Source: Litorihabitans aurantiacus (GTDB taxonomy: Bacteria; Actinomycetota; Actinomycetes; Actinomycetales; Beutenbergiaceae). From it: 64,000 nucleotides of DNA. The position numbers were made by a program, and so were the translations under genes. The DNA lies in the NCBI RefSeq assembly GCF_030161595.1, contig NZ_BSUM01000001.1:2976001-3040000 (forward strand), read 5' to 3'. Shown here piece by piece: positions 1 to 10,274 of this stretch. Within the stretch, counting starts at the first letter, position 1, and every line of letters starts with the position of its first letter. The notes beneath the pieces were generated by a model. It did no database searches and had not been told where the DNA came from. It was given only the letters and a program-made list of their open reading frames with translations.

Positions 1-1509
1 CGACCTCGCCTCCGACGGTGACTACTGGCTCGTCCCGGCGGCGCTCGCCATCGTGGATGCGCGCCAGGGCACCCTCGACGCGGACGCGGCCGACACCGCG
101 CTGCGGCTCGACCGGGGCCGGGCCGCCCCGTTCCTCGTGGCCGTCACCACCCTCGTGGGCCACCCCGAGCTCACCACCTCGATGCTCGACAGCTGCTTCC
201 AGGGCCTCGCATCCGGTCCCCCCACCGGCACCCCCGCGTTCGGGAGCGCCGAGGGCGAGGCCCCCGCGGCTCCCGCGGCGGCCGGCGGAGGGCGCACCCG
301 CGGCGCCTCACGCGGTTCGAGCACGTCGACCGTCCGCGGGTTCCGCACCCCGTCCGAACCCGACACCTCCTCCTCGGAGAAGGTCACCCACACCGAACGC
401 GTGCTGTGGCGCGCCGCGACCGCCGGCATGCTCGGCCAGGACGCGGTGACCACGGTGCGCAACGCCGTCGCCGCCCGCCTCGCCCTGGCCCAGCCCACCT
501 CGTGGTCGCGCAGCACGGGCGACCTGCTCCACGAGGCCCCCGCCTCGGGCACCTCACGTCGGGCCCGGACCCGCTCGCGAACCTCTCGCAGGAGGAGTCG
601 CCGTCCGGTCGACGGAGCGCCACCCCCGCCACGACGAACCGCGAGGCCGTCCTGAGCTCGTGGTCCCTGTGGGCGGACCGCGTGGCCGGGCACGAGCTCC
701 GGGGCAACCGCGCCGTCGGGGCCGCCGACCTCACGGCCGGGGGCTGGGGCAGCCCGGAGGGTGAGCGCCCGACGCGCGAGGTGGACCCCGTCGTCTGTCT
801 CGAACGCATCGTGATGTCGCTCGCCGTCGAGGGCGGCCCCCGCGAGCGGGAGCTGCTCGACCGCGCGAACCTGCTGGAGACCCACCTCGGCAAGGTCTCC
901 GACCGCGAGGCGCAGTGGTGGTCGCAGCCGGCGGGCGGCGTCGTCGAGCTCGTGGTGGCGGACGCCCGCGGCACGGACGTCGACGCCGCCGCCCTCGTCG
1001 CACCGCTCGTGGCACCCCAGCTCCTGCGGGCCGCCGACCAGCACCGCGACCAGCTCCTCGCGTCGCCGCCCCCGAGCGAGTCGGTCACGCTCGTGGGCAC
1101 GACCGTCACGGTCACACCGGACGACGACGGCGCGGCCGCCGCCGACCAGGCCCAGCGCCGCTACCTCGACCAGCCGATCCCCGGCCCCCAGCTCTGGCTC
1201 GTCGGCGCGCTGGCGGGCCTCGCGCTCGTCTTCGTGGTGCTGGCGCTCGTCACCTCACCCGGTTGGTGGGTGCTCGTGGTCGGCCTCGCCATCGGTGCCG
1301 CGGCCGCCTACCTCGCCCCGCTGCGCCGCGCGAGCGACGAGCGCGCCCGCCGCGAGCAGACGATCCACCGCTTCACGAGCGCCCTGGAGCAGGCGCGCCA
1401 GAAGGTGCGCCAGGGTGCGGCGTCGCTCGAGGTCAGCCGCGAGACGGTCCACCACGGCCACGCCGCGATGACGCGCTCGCTCGAGAAGATCGCGCCCGCG
1501 GCGCGCTAG
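1..1509 (+). CDS. Partial hypothetical membrane protein with an apparent 1-nt frameshift
   Basis: The 5' end lies outside the window; frame 2 is open from base 2. Around the C5 run at 537-541 the coding frame moves from frame 2 to frame 1, as if one C were missing, then stays open to TAG at 1507-1509. A Pro/Ala/Gly-rich linker occupies about 205-350. The C-terminal part has two hydrophobic segments (about 1189-1305) and a charged, probably helical tail rich in Arg, Glu and Gln (1320-1500). I recognise no family. The two membrane segments followed by a basic tail suggest an inner-membrane protein with large cytosolic N-terminal domain; function unknown. Confidence 0.55.
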
Positions 1510-1549
1510 TCCGACAGCGGGACGCCCGCTAGTCCGACAGCGGGACGCC
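1504..1549. repeat. Two tandem copies of a 23-bp unit
   Basis: A 23-bp unit beginning CGCTAGTCCGACAGCGGGAC is repeated head to tail (1504-1526 and 1527-1549). The first copy contains the TAG stop of the preceding gene, so the duplication lies just at its 3' end. No function is evident. Confidence 0.8.
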
Positions 1550-1625
1550 GTCCTCGCGGACGCCGGACCACCGCGCCGCCGACCTGATCCGCCCCACCCG
1601 ACCATCCCGCGTCGACAGCCCGCCC

Positions 1626-2165
1626 TCAGCGAGGCGCGACCGCCGGGACGCCGTCGTCGGCGAGCCGCTGGAACAGCACGTGGTCGCGCCAGGCGCCGTC
1701 GATGCTGAGGAACCCGGGTGCGAGCCCGTACCGGCTGAAGCCGCTCTTCGCGAGCACCCGCTGCGACGCGAGGTTGTCGACGAGCGTCCCCGCCTCGAGC
1801 CGGTGCAGCTCGAGCGGGCCGAAGGCCAGCGCACAGGCGTCGGCGACCGCCGCCGTCGCCAGTCCCCGGCCCCCGGCGCCCTGCGCGACCCAGTAGCCGA
1901 GCGCACCCGAGCAGAAGGCGCCGCGCGCGATCGACGTGACCGTGAGGCGACCGACGATCGCGCCGTCGTCGACGATCACCAGCGGGAGCGCGGTCCCCGC
2001 CGCCCGCGAGTCCAGGAGCGTCTCCGCAAGTCGCGCCTGGCCGTCCCGCGTGAAGAAGGACTCGGGCCGTCGCGGCTCGAACGGCGCGAGGAACGCGCGC
2101 TCGCGCACGACCAGGTCGGCCAGCTCGGCCGCATCCTCGACGGCGAGCGCCCGGGTGACGCTCAC
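1626..2165 (-). CDS. GNAT-family N-acetyltransferase (RimJ/RimL-like)
   Basis: 179 residues from a GTG at 2165. The RimJ/RimL layout is clear: an N-terminal segment with R-P-E-S-F-F, the beta-strand pair around V-I-V-D-D-G-A-I-V-G, then G-Y-W-V-A-Q-G-A-G-G-R-G-L-A-T, which is the acetyl-CoA pyrophosphate loop (Q/R-x-x-G-x-G/A), followed by L-H-R-L-E-A-G-T-L-V-D-N-L-A-S-Q-R-V-L-A-K-S-G-F. This family typically acetylates ribosomal protein N-termini or small amines; the substrate here is unknown. Its GTG overlaps the TGA of the upstream transglutaminase gene by 4 bp, so the two are probably translationally coupled. Confidence 0.9.
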   Translation of the reverse strand: MSVTRALAVEDAAELADLVVRERAFLAPFEPRRPESFFTRDGQARLAETLLDSRAAGTALPLVIVDDGAIVGRLTVTSIARGAFCSGALGYWVAQGAGGRGLATAAVADACALAFGPLELHRLEAGTLVDNLASQRVLAKSGFSRYGLAPGFLSIDGAWRDHVLFQRLADDGVPAVAPR

Positions 2166-2962
2166 CGCAGCGTCACGAGCCGGTCGAGGTCGTCGTCGGG
2201 CAGGACGTCGGCGACGGCGGTGACCTCCATCGCACCCATCGTCGCCGTCCCGTGGTGCACCGAGAGGAACGCTGTCGACGACGCGTCCTGGCCCGTCGCG
2301 ATCCGCACGAGCGAGCCGCGGGGCGCGAGCGTCGTCGCGTCCACCACGCACCAGCGGCCGTCCACGAACGCCTCGGCCACCGCGTGGAAGTCCATCGGGG
2401 TCAACCCGGGCGCGTAGACCGAGACGAGGCGCGCCGGGACGTCCAGCGCCCGCAGCAGTGCGACGACGAGGTGGGCGTAGTCCCGGCACACCCCCTGACG
2501 CGCCAGCAGGGTGCGGACCGCGCCGTCCGTGGGCAGCGACGCCCCGGGAACATAGGCGAGCCGCGTCCCGACCCAGGAGCTCACCGCCGCCAGGAGCGGG
2601 GCGCCGCTCAGGCCGGCGAACTCGCTGCGCGCGGTCGGCGCGAGCGAGTCGGACTCGCAGTAGCGGCTCGGGCGGAGGAACGCGATCGTGTCGGCCTCGG
2701 TGGGCTCGGCGGGTTCGGCCAGGCGCGTGAGGCTGGCGCGGTAGTCGATGCTGACCGGGCCCGCACCCGCCTCGACGACGTGCAGGCGAGTCCCGTGCGA
2801 AGCGAGGAGCTCGCGCGGCTCGACGGCGTCGCCGGCGGCCGTGACCGTCAGCGACTCGGTCGCCCCGGCGTCGAGGTGCTCCTGCGCGACCGCGATCTCG
2901 AGGACCAGCGTGGCCGGCGTGGTGACGTCGAGCTCGAGGTGGGCCGTGACGGTGCGCTCCAT
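2162..2962 (-). CDS. Transglutaminase-like cysteine protein (bacterial N-terminal beta-sandwich plus transglutaminase core)
   Basis: 266 residues from ATG 2962. The N-terminal half resembles the bacterial transglutaminase-like N-terminal domain, with the P-S-R-Y-C-E-S-D linker typical of this group. The papain-like core follows: catalytic Cys in Q-G-V-C-R-D-Y-A-H (about residue 166), His in M-D-F-H-A-V-A-E-A-F and Asp in W-C-V-V-D-A-T. These proteins are usually cytosolic and of unknown substrate; hydrolase or peptidase roles are more likely than cross-linking. The stop overlaps the GTG of the downstream acetyltransferase. Upstream is a repetitive GGTCSR-rich spacer. Confidence 0.9.
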   Translation of the reverse strand: MERTVTAHLELDVTTPATLVLEIAVAQEHLDAGATESLTVTAAGDAVEPRELLASHGTRLHVVEAGAGPVSIDYRASLTRLAEPAEPTEADTIAFLRPSRYCESDSLAPTARSEFAGLSGAPLLAAVSSWVGTRLAYVPGASLPTDGAVRTLLARQGVCRDYAHLVVALLRALDVPARLVSVYAPGLTPMDFHAVAEAFVDGRWCVVDATTLAPRGSLVRIATGQDASSTAFLSVHHGTATMGAMEVTAVADVLPDDDLDRLVTLR

Positions 2963-3009
2963 GCCCCCAGTCTGGGGGACGTGGTGCGCGATGCATCGGG
3001 TGGGCCTCG

Positions 3010-3092
3010 ACGGGTCGGCGCGCTCCGCCCGGTCGACCCGGTCCGCGCCGTCGACCCGGTGCGCCCGGTCCGCGCGGTCCCCCCGGTCCAGA
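3010..3092. repeat. Degenerate short tandem repeats in intergenic spacer
   Basis: The spacer between two minus-strand genes is built from imperfect repeats of CCGGTC(G/C) words, for example CGGTCGACCCGGTCCGCG followed by a near copy. It resembles slippage-generated simple sequence. No coding or regulatory assignment can be made. Confidence 0.5.
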
Positions 3093-3123
3093 GGAGACCA
3101 TCGTGGCCGACGCGATGAGCGAC

Positions 3124-3588
3124 CTAGTCGGCGAGCCGCGCCGGGAAGCCGCCCGTCGCGATGGGTCCCCAGCGCTCGAGCGTGATCCGGATGAGGCACT
3201 TGCCCTGCGCGACCATCGCGGCGCGGTACTCGTCCCAGTCGGGGTGCTCACCGCTGATGGCGCGGAAGTAGTCGACGAGGGGCTCGACAGCGTCCGGCAG
3301 CTCGATGACCTCGGCCGTCCCGTCGACCTGCACCCACGGGTCGTTGAACTCGGCGCCGAGCGACATCAGCGACGCCGCCGGGTTGCGCCGCAGGTTCGCG
3401 ACCTTCGCCCGCTCGGGGTAGGTCGAGATGACGACGCGGCCCTCGCCGTCGACCCCGTAGCTGACCGGGCTGAGCTGCGGCGATCCGTCGCGGCGCGTGG
3501 TGACCAGGACCCCGTCGTGCCGCGAGCCGAGGAACTCCTCCAGCTCGGTGCGCTCGACGCGGGTGTTCGTGGCGATGGAACGAGGCAT
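3124..3588 (-). CDS. PPOX-class F420-dependent (or FMN) oxidoreductase
   Basis: 154 residues from ATG 3588. It has the split-barrel flavin/F420-binding fold of the pyridoxamine-phosphate-oxidase superfamily: V-L-V-T-T-R-R-D-G-S-P-Q-L-S-P-V, then V-V-I-S-T-Y-P-E-R-A-K-V-A-N-L-R-R-N-P, V-Q-V-D-G-T-A-E-V, and a C-terminal I-R-I-T-L-E-R-W-G-P. The A-K-x-x-N-L-R-R-N-P signature is the one used in actinobacterial PPOX TIGR03618-type proteins. Probable cytosolic reductase acting on an F420- or flavin-dependent substrate, not identified. It is transcribed away from a long structured spacer (3589-3836). Confidence 0.9.
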   Translation of the reverse strand: MPRSIATNTRVERTELEEFLGSRHDGVLVTTRRDGSPQLSPVSYGVDGEGRVVISTYPERAKVANLRRNPAASLMSLGAEFNDPWVQVDGTAEVIELPDAVEPLVDYFRAISGEHPDWDEYRAAMVAQGKCLIRITLERWGPIATGGFPARLAD

Positions 3589-3641
3589 GCCCCGAACCTA
3601 GCAACCAAGGCTCCTCGAGGCCCTCGAGCGGGGAGATGCGA

Positions 3642-3764
3642 CGGCGGCCGCCCACCGAGGTGGACGGCCGCCGCCGACGAGGTGGCTGGCCCGACAGTCG
3701 CCTCGCGGCGAACGGCCGCTCGTAGCGGCATAGGTGAGGCCCGGGGACATGTACCGGGCCAGCC
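3642..3764 (-). other. Structured intergenic region, several strong inverted repeats
   Basis: The 248-bp gap between the NmrA-like gene and the PPOX gene, both on the minus strand, contains nested inverted repeats. GGCTGGCCCG at 3684-3693 pairs with CGGGCCAGCC at 3755-3764. Inside on the minus strand are GCCGCT-ACG-AGCGGC and TCGCC-GCGA-GGCGA (a GNRA-like loop). A further 9-bp stem pairs 3642-3650 with 3665-3673. It may be a terminator for the NmrA-like gene plus a 5' leader for the PPOX gene, or an unrecognised structured RNA. It matches no RNA family I know, and it lacks tRNA T-loop sequence. Confidence 0.4.
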
Positions 3765-3836
3765 AGGGGATACAACCACGCGTCGCCCGAGGTATTCCCG
3801 CCCAGACGGATCCGTTCGGCGTCGGGTCGGGCGACC

Positions 3837-4481
3837 TCAGTAGGCCGCGGTGAACCGCACCCGCCGATGGGCGGGGTTCTCGATCTCGTCGACGATCGCG
3901 AGCGCGAGGTCGGCGCCGGAGATGGCGGAGCGGCCGTCGGCGTCGACCAGGAGCACGTCCCCGCCCACGCGGTAGCGGCCCGTCGCCTCGCCCGGCGCGT
4001 ACGAGCCGAACCCGGCAGCCGGGCTGACGTAGAACCAGTCGAGCTCGGCGGGGGTGGCGCGCAGGTCCTCGAGCACGCCCGCCGCCTCCAGCGCCTCGGC
4101 CCTGAATGCCTCGGGGAAGTCGGGGGTCGTGACCAGGAGCGGACCGTCCGGCGCGACCTGCAGCGACCCGGCACCGCCGATGACGCCGAGGCGGACCCCC
4201 GCCTCGGGTGCGGCGGCCGCGAGAGCCGCGACGACGGAGCGCACCCTCCCCTCGAGCTCACCACGCGGGGCGAGGGAGGAGAGGACGACGTCGGCGTCCG
4301 CGAGCGCCGTCGGGACGAACGCCGGGTCGAGAGCGGAGAGGGTGGCGTAGGTGACGCCGTCGACCGGTGCGGCAGGGGCGTGGCGCGAGTACGAGGTCAC
4401 CTGGTGGCCGCGACGAGCGGCCTCCGCGACGACGTGCCCGCCCGCGTAGCCGGTGCCGCCGAGAACTGAGATGCGTGCCAT
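3837..4481 (-). CDS. NAD(P)H-binding SDR/NmrA-like protein
   Basis: 214 residues from ATG 4481. The N-terminus I-S-V-L-G-G-T-G-Y-A-G-G-H-V is the Rossmann dinucleotide loop G-x-x-G-x-x-G, and the rest follows the atypical SDR a5 (NAD(P)-binding, PF13460) plan including L-D-W-F-Y-V-S-P. Such proteins act as NAD(P)H-dependent reductases or redox sensors; the substrate is unknown. It is divergent from an HxlR regulator, a pairing common in bacteria where the HxlR protein controls an oxidoreductase, so repression or activation from the shared 116-bp spacer is likely. Confidence 0.9.
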   Translation of the reverse strand: MARISVLGGTGYAGGHVVAEAARRGHQVTSYSRHAPAAPVDGVTYATLSALDPAFVPTALADADVVLSSLAPRGELEGRVRSVVAALAAAAPEAGVRLGVIGGAGSLQVAPDGPLLVTTPDFPEAFRAEALEAAGVLEDLRATPAELDWFYVSPAAGFGSYAPGEATGRYRVGGDVLLVDADGRSAISGADLALAIVDEIENPAHRRVRFTAAY

Positions 4482-4536
4482 GGACTGCCTTTCGATCGCC
4501 GGCGTGGGTGGTCCCGCCGTTGCAACAGTCACCATA

Positions 4537-4590
4537 GGTAACTAACCTCCGAGTGGTAAGTAGGCACCTTGCGGTAACCACCTCGGAAGG
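4537..4590. promoter_or_regulatory. Candidate HxlR operator: three GGTAA direct repeats at 18-bp spacing
   Basis: The divergent spacer contains GGTAAC at 4537, GGTAAG at 4555 and GGTAACC at 4573, exactly 18 bp apart. The first is followed by TAACC, giving a partial dyad (GGTAAC-TAACC). This AT-containing block stands out from the GC-rich surroundings and overlaps where the promoters of both divergent genes should be. Assignment to the HxlR regulator is inferred from position. Confidence 0.5.
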
Positions 4591-4597
4591 CGGGACC

Positions 4598-4972
4598 ATG
4601 ACGACGACCGACACCCTCGACCCCCTCGTCTGGGACCCCTACGTGCGCGACTGCCCCACGCGCGCGCTGCTCGACCGGATCGGCGACCGCTGGACGGTGC
4701 TCGTCATCGGCGCGCTGGCCGACGGGCCGCAGCGGTTCTCGCAGATCGCGCGGCGCGTGGACGGCGTCTCGCAGAAGATGCTGACCCAGACCCTGCGCGC
4801 GCTCGAGGCGGACGGGCTCGTCACCCGCACGCAGTACCCCGAGATCCCGCCGCGCGTGGAGTACGAGCTCACCGCCGTCGGGCACACGCTGCGCGACCCG
4901 CTGCGCGCGCTGGAGGAGTGGGCCGTGACCCACATGCCCGCGGTGCTGGCCGCCCGCGCGGCGCGGGGGTAG
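4598..4972 (+). CDS. HxlR-family winged-helix transcriptional regulator
   Basis: 124 residues. ATG 4598 is preferred over upstream alternatives because GGAAGGCGGG lies just before it. The HxlR signature is complete: [58 protein letters not shown]. The Cys near residue 20 is the position used as a redox or aldehyde sensor in some family members. It is divergent from the NmrA-like gene. Its end is 9 bp from the end of the convergent tgpA-like gene. Confidence 0.95.
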   Translation: MTTTDTLDPLVWDPYVRDCPTRALLDRIGDRWTVLVIGALADGPQRFSQIARRVDGVSQKMLTQTLRALEADGLVTRTQYPEIPPRVEYELTAVGHTLRDPLRALEEWAVTHMPAVLAARAARG

Positions 4973-4981
4973 CGCCCGCGA

Positions 4982-7510
4982 TCACACCCCGGCTCCCGCC
5001 CGCGACCCCTGCTCGCGCACCGGGGTGGGTGCGGCGGGTGCAGACCGTCGAGCCGTCGCTCGGAGCGACGGTGGCCACCACCAGCGCCACGCCGACGGCG
5101 GTCGGTGGTGTTCCAGCCCGATCGCGACGTCGCCGACGGCCTTCACCCAGACCTCGCCGTCGGCGTCGACACGGTCGGCACCGCCGGACCGACCCGACCC
5201 TCCCGACCCGCCGCGCCCGGCCGACCCGCCGTTGGGCGGAGCGGATCCGTCCCGGCCGCCCGCGAACCACCGCTGCTCGCACGCCCGCACGAGCACGTCG
5301 AGCCGCTCCCTGGCCGGCGCGGGCAGCCGCGCCTCGTCGGCGATGACAGCGGCCGCCGCGCGCAGGCTGGCGGACCGGGGCACCACGACGGCGTGGTCGA
5401 GCGCGAGGTCCTCGACCTCCTCCCACGCGGCCGCGGCCCCCGCCCCGCCGCCGCGCGCCGCGACGGCGAGCCGGCGCCGTCCCCGCCGCCAGCGCCAGGC
5501 CTGCGGACCCGTGAGCAGCGCGAGCGCGACGAGCAGCGCGATCTCCCCGCGCCCGACGTGCGTCCACGGCCCGGCGTCGGCGCCGTCGCCCGAGCCGGCA
5601 CTCCCGGCACCTCCGGCGGTCGCGCCGTCGGAGGGATCGGTGGGCGACGGCGTCGCCCCGTCCCCCGGCGTCGTCGCGCCCGCCGTCGGGTCGGCACCCG
5701 TCTCCTCCGGCTGCTCGGGCGCGGCCGAGGAGTTCGGGTCGCCGGGGGTGGGGTCCTGCGTCCCGGGGTCGGGCGCCTCCGGCTGCGCGCCACCCCCGGC
5801 GTCGGCCGGGTCGAGGCCGGCGACGGCGGGCGCCGCCTGGCCGCCCTGCCCGCCCCCGCCCGGGGTGGGGTCGAAGCGGACCCAGCCCGCGCCGTCGAAC
5901 CGGACCTCGACCCACGCGTGGGCGTTGTGGCTGGTGACGGTGGTGACACCGGCCGCGTCGGTGGTGCCCGAGCCGAAGCCGACCACCACCCGCGCCGGGA
6001 TGTCGAGCGAGCGCAGCATGACGCCCATGGCCGAGGCGTACTGCTCGCAGTAGCCGCGCCGCAGCTCGAGGAAGTCCACCAGCGCGTCACCGCTCGTCCC
6101 CTCCGGCACGCGCAGGCTGTAGACGAACCCGTTCGACGCCGTCGTGAACCAGCGCTGGAGCGCCAGTGCCTGGTCGAACGAGGTGCTCGCACCCTGCGTC
6201 GCCTCCTGCGCGAGCCGGCGCACCCGCGGATCGAGGTCGCCGACCTCGATCTCGTCACGACGAGGGGAGACGGTGTCGGCGCGGAGCTCCTCGACCGAGG
6301 GGAGCGCGGGGTCGAGCCGGAGGCTGTAGTCGTCGATCTCGGTCGGCTCGTCGTCGTAGTAGGTGTCGAGGCCGGGGTCGTGGCGCAGCCCGCCGTCGGC
6401 CGTGACGCCCGTCGTGCCCTCGAGCACGGGCAGGAAGCGCGAGGTCAGGTCGAGCGTCTCGATGTCGACCTCGGTCCCCCCGGCCCCCTGCGGCGGGCGG
6501 TCCCGCTCGAGGTCCTCGGTGATGGCCCAGCCGGAGTCGTTGGTCCACTCCGTCAGCGCGGCCGTGCGCAGGTAGCGGGGACCGGCGGGCGAGGTGAAGC
6601 GCAGCAGCGGGCGGTCGTCGCCGCGCAGGAGGTCGCCGACGAGGCCCGTGAACGGCGACGCCGTGCCGATGCCGGCCGACGTGGTGCGCTCGAGGCGGCC
6701 GTCCGCCCGCACCCCGGACGCGTTCGTGGCCGCGAGCGCCGCCACGAGGGCGAGCACGCCGAGGCCCGCCGCGCCCGCGCGCGCCGCCGGGCTCGCGGGG
6801 TGGCTCGCGGTGTGGCCCGCGCGTCCGCCGCGGCCCCCCGCCCGGCCACTGGCGACCCGCGACGAGCGCGCCGGTCCGGCCGCCGCCAGCACGGCGACGT
6901 AGGCGGCGCCGGGTGCCACGAGCGCGAACCACGGCAGCGCGGTCGGGTCGAAGGTCGCGCCCGTGGCGACGACGGCGGCCGCCGGCAGCGCGACGAGCGC
7001 CGGGACGCGGGCGGCGAGCGCGTCCACCACGACGGCGGTGAGGCCCACCACGCCCGTGAGCACCACCTCGACGGCGGGCACCACCCCCGCGGGCGCACCC
7101 GAGACCTCGATGTGGGCCAGCGCGATGCGCGCCACCTCGCCGACGTCGGCCGGTGAGCGCACGCCGAACACGAGCGCGAGCAGGCCGGCGAGGGCCACGA
7201 GCTGGACGAGCGTGACGCCGAGGGCGGGCAGCCGCGTGGGGCGCAGCGCGAGCCCGAGCCCGACGACCCACGCGGTCGCGAGGGTCGGCCAGAGGACCCA
7301 GTCGCTGCCGACGAGCACCTCGTCGATCGCGAGCAGGCTCGCCAGGAGCATGACGGCCGCGAGGACGCGGACCGGCCAGGGCGACAGGGGGCGCGCGGCG
7401 GGACGCGGGTCGGAGCGCCGCGTCCGGGGCGCGGGGCCGCGCGTCGTGCCGCGCGCAGCCCCGCCCGGGGTCGACGTCGTGGTGCGCGCACGCACGGGAG
7501 CCTGGGTCAT
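4982..7510 (-). CDS. Membrane-bound TgpA-like transglutaminase (DUF3488 plus transglutaminase core)
   Basis: 842 residues from ATG 7510. After a basic Pro/Arg-rich N-terminus come about six transmembrane helices (DUF3488), then an extracytoplasmic transglutaminase core: Cys in R-G-Y-C-E-Q-Y-A-S-A-M-G, His in S-H-N-A-H-A-W-V-E-V and Asp in V-R-F-D-P-T-P. A long Pro/Gly/Thr linker and one more membrane helix (A-L-L-V-A-L-A-L-L) lead to a cytosolic DUF4129-like tail. TgpA proteins are found with MoxR ATPases and DUF58 proteins and act at the cell envelope. The start overlaps the DUF58 stop by 4 bp. The substrate is unknown. Confidence 0.93.
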   Translation of the reverse strand: MTQAPVRARTTTSTPGGAARGTTRGPAPRTRRSDPRPAARPLSPWPVRVLAAVMLLASLLAIDEVLVGSDWVLWPTLATAWVVGLGLALRPTRLPALGVTLVQLVALAGLLALVFGVRSPADVGEVARIALAHIEVSGAPAGVVPAVEVVLTGVVGLTAVVVDALAARVPALVALPAAAVVATGATFDPTALPWFALVAPGAAYVAVLAAAGPARSSRVASGRAGGRGGRAGHTASHPASPAARAGAAGLGVLALVAALAATNASGVRADGRLERTTSAGIGTASPFTGLVGDLLRGDDRPLLRFTSPAGPRYLRTAALTEWTNDSGWAITEDLERDRPPQGAGGTEVDIETLDLTSRFLPVLEGTTGVTADGGLRHDPGLDTYYDDEPTEIDDYSLRLDPALPSVEELRADTVSPRRDEIEVGDLDPRVRRLAQEATQGASTSFDQALALQRWFTTASNGFVYSLRVPEGTSGDALVDFLELRRGYCEQYASAMGVMLRSLDIPARVVVGFGSGTTDAAGVTTVTSHNAHAWVEVRFDGAGWVRFDPTPGGGGQGGQAAPAVAGLDPADAGGGAQPEAPDPGTQDPTPGDPNSSAAPEQPEETGADPTAGATTPGDGATPSPTDPSDGATAGGAGSAGSGDGADAGPWTHVGRGEIALLVALALLTGPQAWRWRRGRRRLAVAARGGGAGAAAAWEEVEDLALDHAVVVPRSASLRAAAAVIADEARLPAPARERLDVLVRACEQRWFAGGRDGSAPPNGGSAGRGGSGGSGRSGGADRVDADGEVWVKAVGDVAIGLEHHRPPSAWRWWWPPSLRATARRSAPAAPTPVREQGSRAGAGV

Positions 7511-9124
7511 CGCGGCACCTCCCCCACCTGGACGACCCGCGGCGTGCGGCCGCCGTCACCGGGATCACCGGGTCGCGCACCGCCACCGCGCCGGTCGGGA
7601 CCGGCCCCGTCACGCCGTGCCGGTCCGGCGGGTGCTCCTCCGATAAACGCACCGCCGGCGTCCCCGTCGCCGCGGCCGGCACCGCTCCACCCCGAGCCGC
7701 CCCGGACGGCCGCACCCCCGCACAGCCGCCGCCAGGCGTCGGCGAGGTGAGCCCCGCCGTCGGGCGTCGCGGCGTCGGTGACGTCCACGGTCACGACGCG
7801 CCAGCCGGCGCCGCGCAGCACGTCCACGCACGTGGGCGCGTCCCCGACCACGAGCGCGAGCGCGGTGCCGCGCCGCAGGGCCGCGAGCGCCGTCGCCTCG
7901 CTCGCCGTCAGCGGCCCGACGACGGCGACGACCGCGTCCGGCGACCCCGTCACGACGGGGTGCCACGGGCTCTCCCCGGGCGGCTCCCCCACGACGGCGA
8001 GCGCGGCCAGCAGGTCGTCGGCGACGTCGTGCCCGCTGACGATCGCGGCACCCGCGTGGTCGGTGAGGTCGACCTCGACGTCCTGCTCGAGCAGGTGGTG
8101 GCCGATCGAGGCGGCGAGCGCGACGGCGACCTCGAGACCGTCCGGCGCCGCGCCGTCGGGGCTGAACGCGGCGTTCTCCGGCGTCGGGCCGCCGGGTGCG
8201 GGGCGACCGGCGGCGCGGCGCGAGTCCTCGCGTCCCGCGCCCGGCCCGTCGGGCCGGTTCACCGGGGATTCAGCACCGACACCACCCGCCGGCCGCCGCG
8301 CGTCGAGCACGAGCGCGGCCGAGCCGAGCGTCGTCGGGCCGGCGACCCTGACCACGAGGTCGTCGAGCAGCCGGGCGGAGGCGCGCCAGTGGATGGTGCG
8401 CGGGTCGTCCCCGGCGCGGTAGGCGCGCACCCCCGCATCGGGGTCGCCGCCGCCGGGCTGCCCTGTCGGGGCGCCGCGGCCGGTCGAGGTGCGGCCCACC
8501 AGCCCGCGCGGCAGGCCGGTCAGGGGCAGCACGGTGGGGAGCACGAGCAGCTCGGCAGAGGCCGGGAGGACCCGCACCACGCGGGCGAGACCGAGCGGGT
8601 CGTGCATCGTCACGCGGGGCGAGGGCACGCGGTAGGCACCCCGACGGCGCGCGCGCAGCGGGAGCGAGAGCGCGGTCCGCTCGGCGGGCGGGACCGGGGG
8701 GACGGTGCGACGCACACCGGTCAGCAGGTCGGTGATCCCGGGTTGCACGAGGTCGAGGGGGCGCGTGGTGCGGGGGCCGACGTTGCGCAGGCGCAGCCGC
8801 AGCGAGCCGACCTCGCCGGCCTGCAGCCGGACGGGTTCGACGCGGTGGTCGGCCTCGAGCGTGGGGCGCCGGGTCGCGACGGCGAGCCACGCCAGCACGC
8901 TCAGCGCGAGTGGGAGGACCCCGAGGAAGACGAGGTCGCGCTCGCGCAGCGCGACCGCCGCCACCACGAGCCCGGCGCCCAGGAGCACCGACCAGCGCCC
9001 GCGCGGCGTCAGGGTCGGGCCGCGCCGGGACGAACGGAGACCGGCACCCGTCCCGCGGTCGCGCCGGACCGCACCACCGCCGCGCCCGCGCCGTCCAGGG
9101 ACGCCCGCCGGGGCGCCGTCGCCC

Positions 9125-9138
<14 letters not shown>
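7507..9138 (-). CDS. DUF58-domain membrane protein
   Basis: 543 residues. GTG 9138 overlaps the moxR end by 14 bp. Two adjacent hydrophobic helices near the N-terminus (L-L-G-A-G-L-V-V-A-A-V ... L-V-F-L-G-V-L-P-L-A-L) are followed by a beta-sandwich region and the DUF58 hallmark Y-R-A-G-D-D-P-R-T-I-H-W-R-A-S-A-R. The C-terminal half has a von Willebrand A-like fold with an unusually long Gly/Pro/Arg-rich insertion and a disordered tail. In MoxR-DUF58 modules the DUF58 protein is the usual partner of the ATPase, perhaps in a chelatase or chaperone-like complex. Middle gene of a moxR-DUF58-tgpA operon. Confidence 0.93.
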
Positions 9139-10147
<1,009 letters not shown>

Positions 10148-10274
10148 CGCGCGCTCCCTCGGACGTGAGCGAGGAGTGCTCCGGCGCTCGGTCACCCCAG
10201 TCTCGCAAAGATCGTCCGGACGTGCGGGTCGAGGCTGCGGGCACCGACCGTCCACGCCGTCGCGCCCACCCTCC

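Noticed and set aside
3684-3764. Possible tRNA or tRNA-like gene from the outer stem and inner hairpins
   Set aside because: No TTCRANTC T-loop, no D-loop G pair and no anticodon arm of correct size. Kept only as a structured region.
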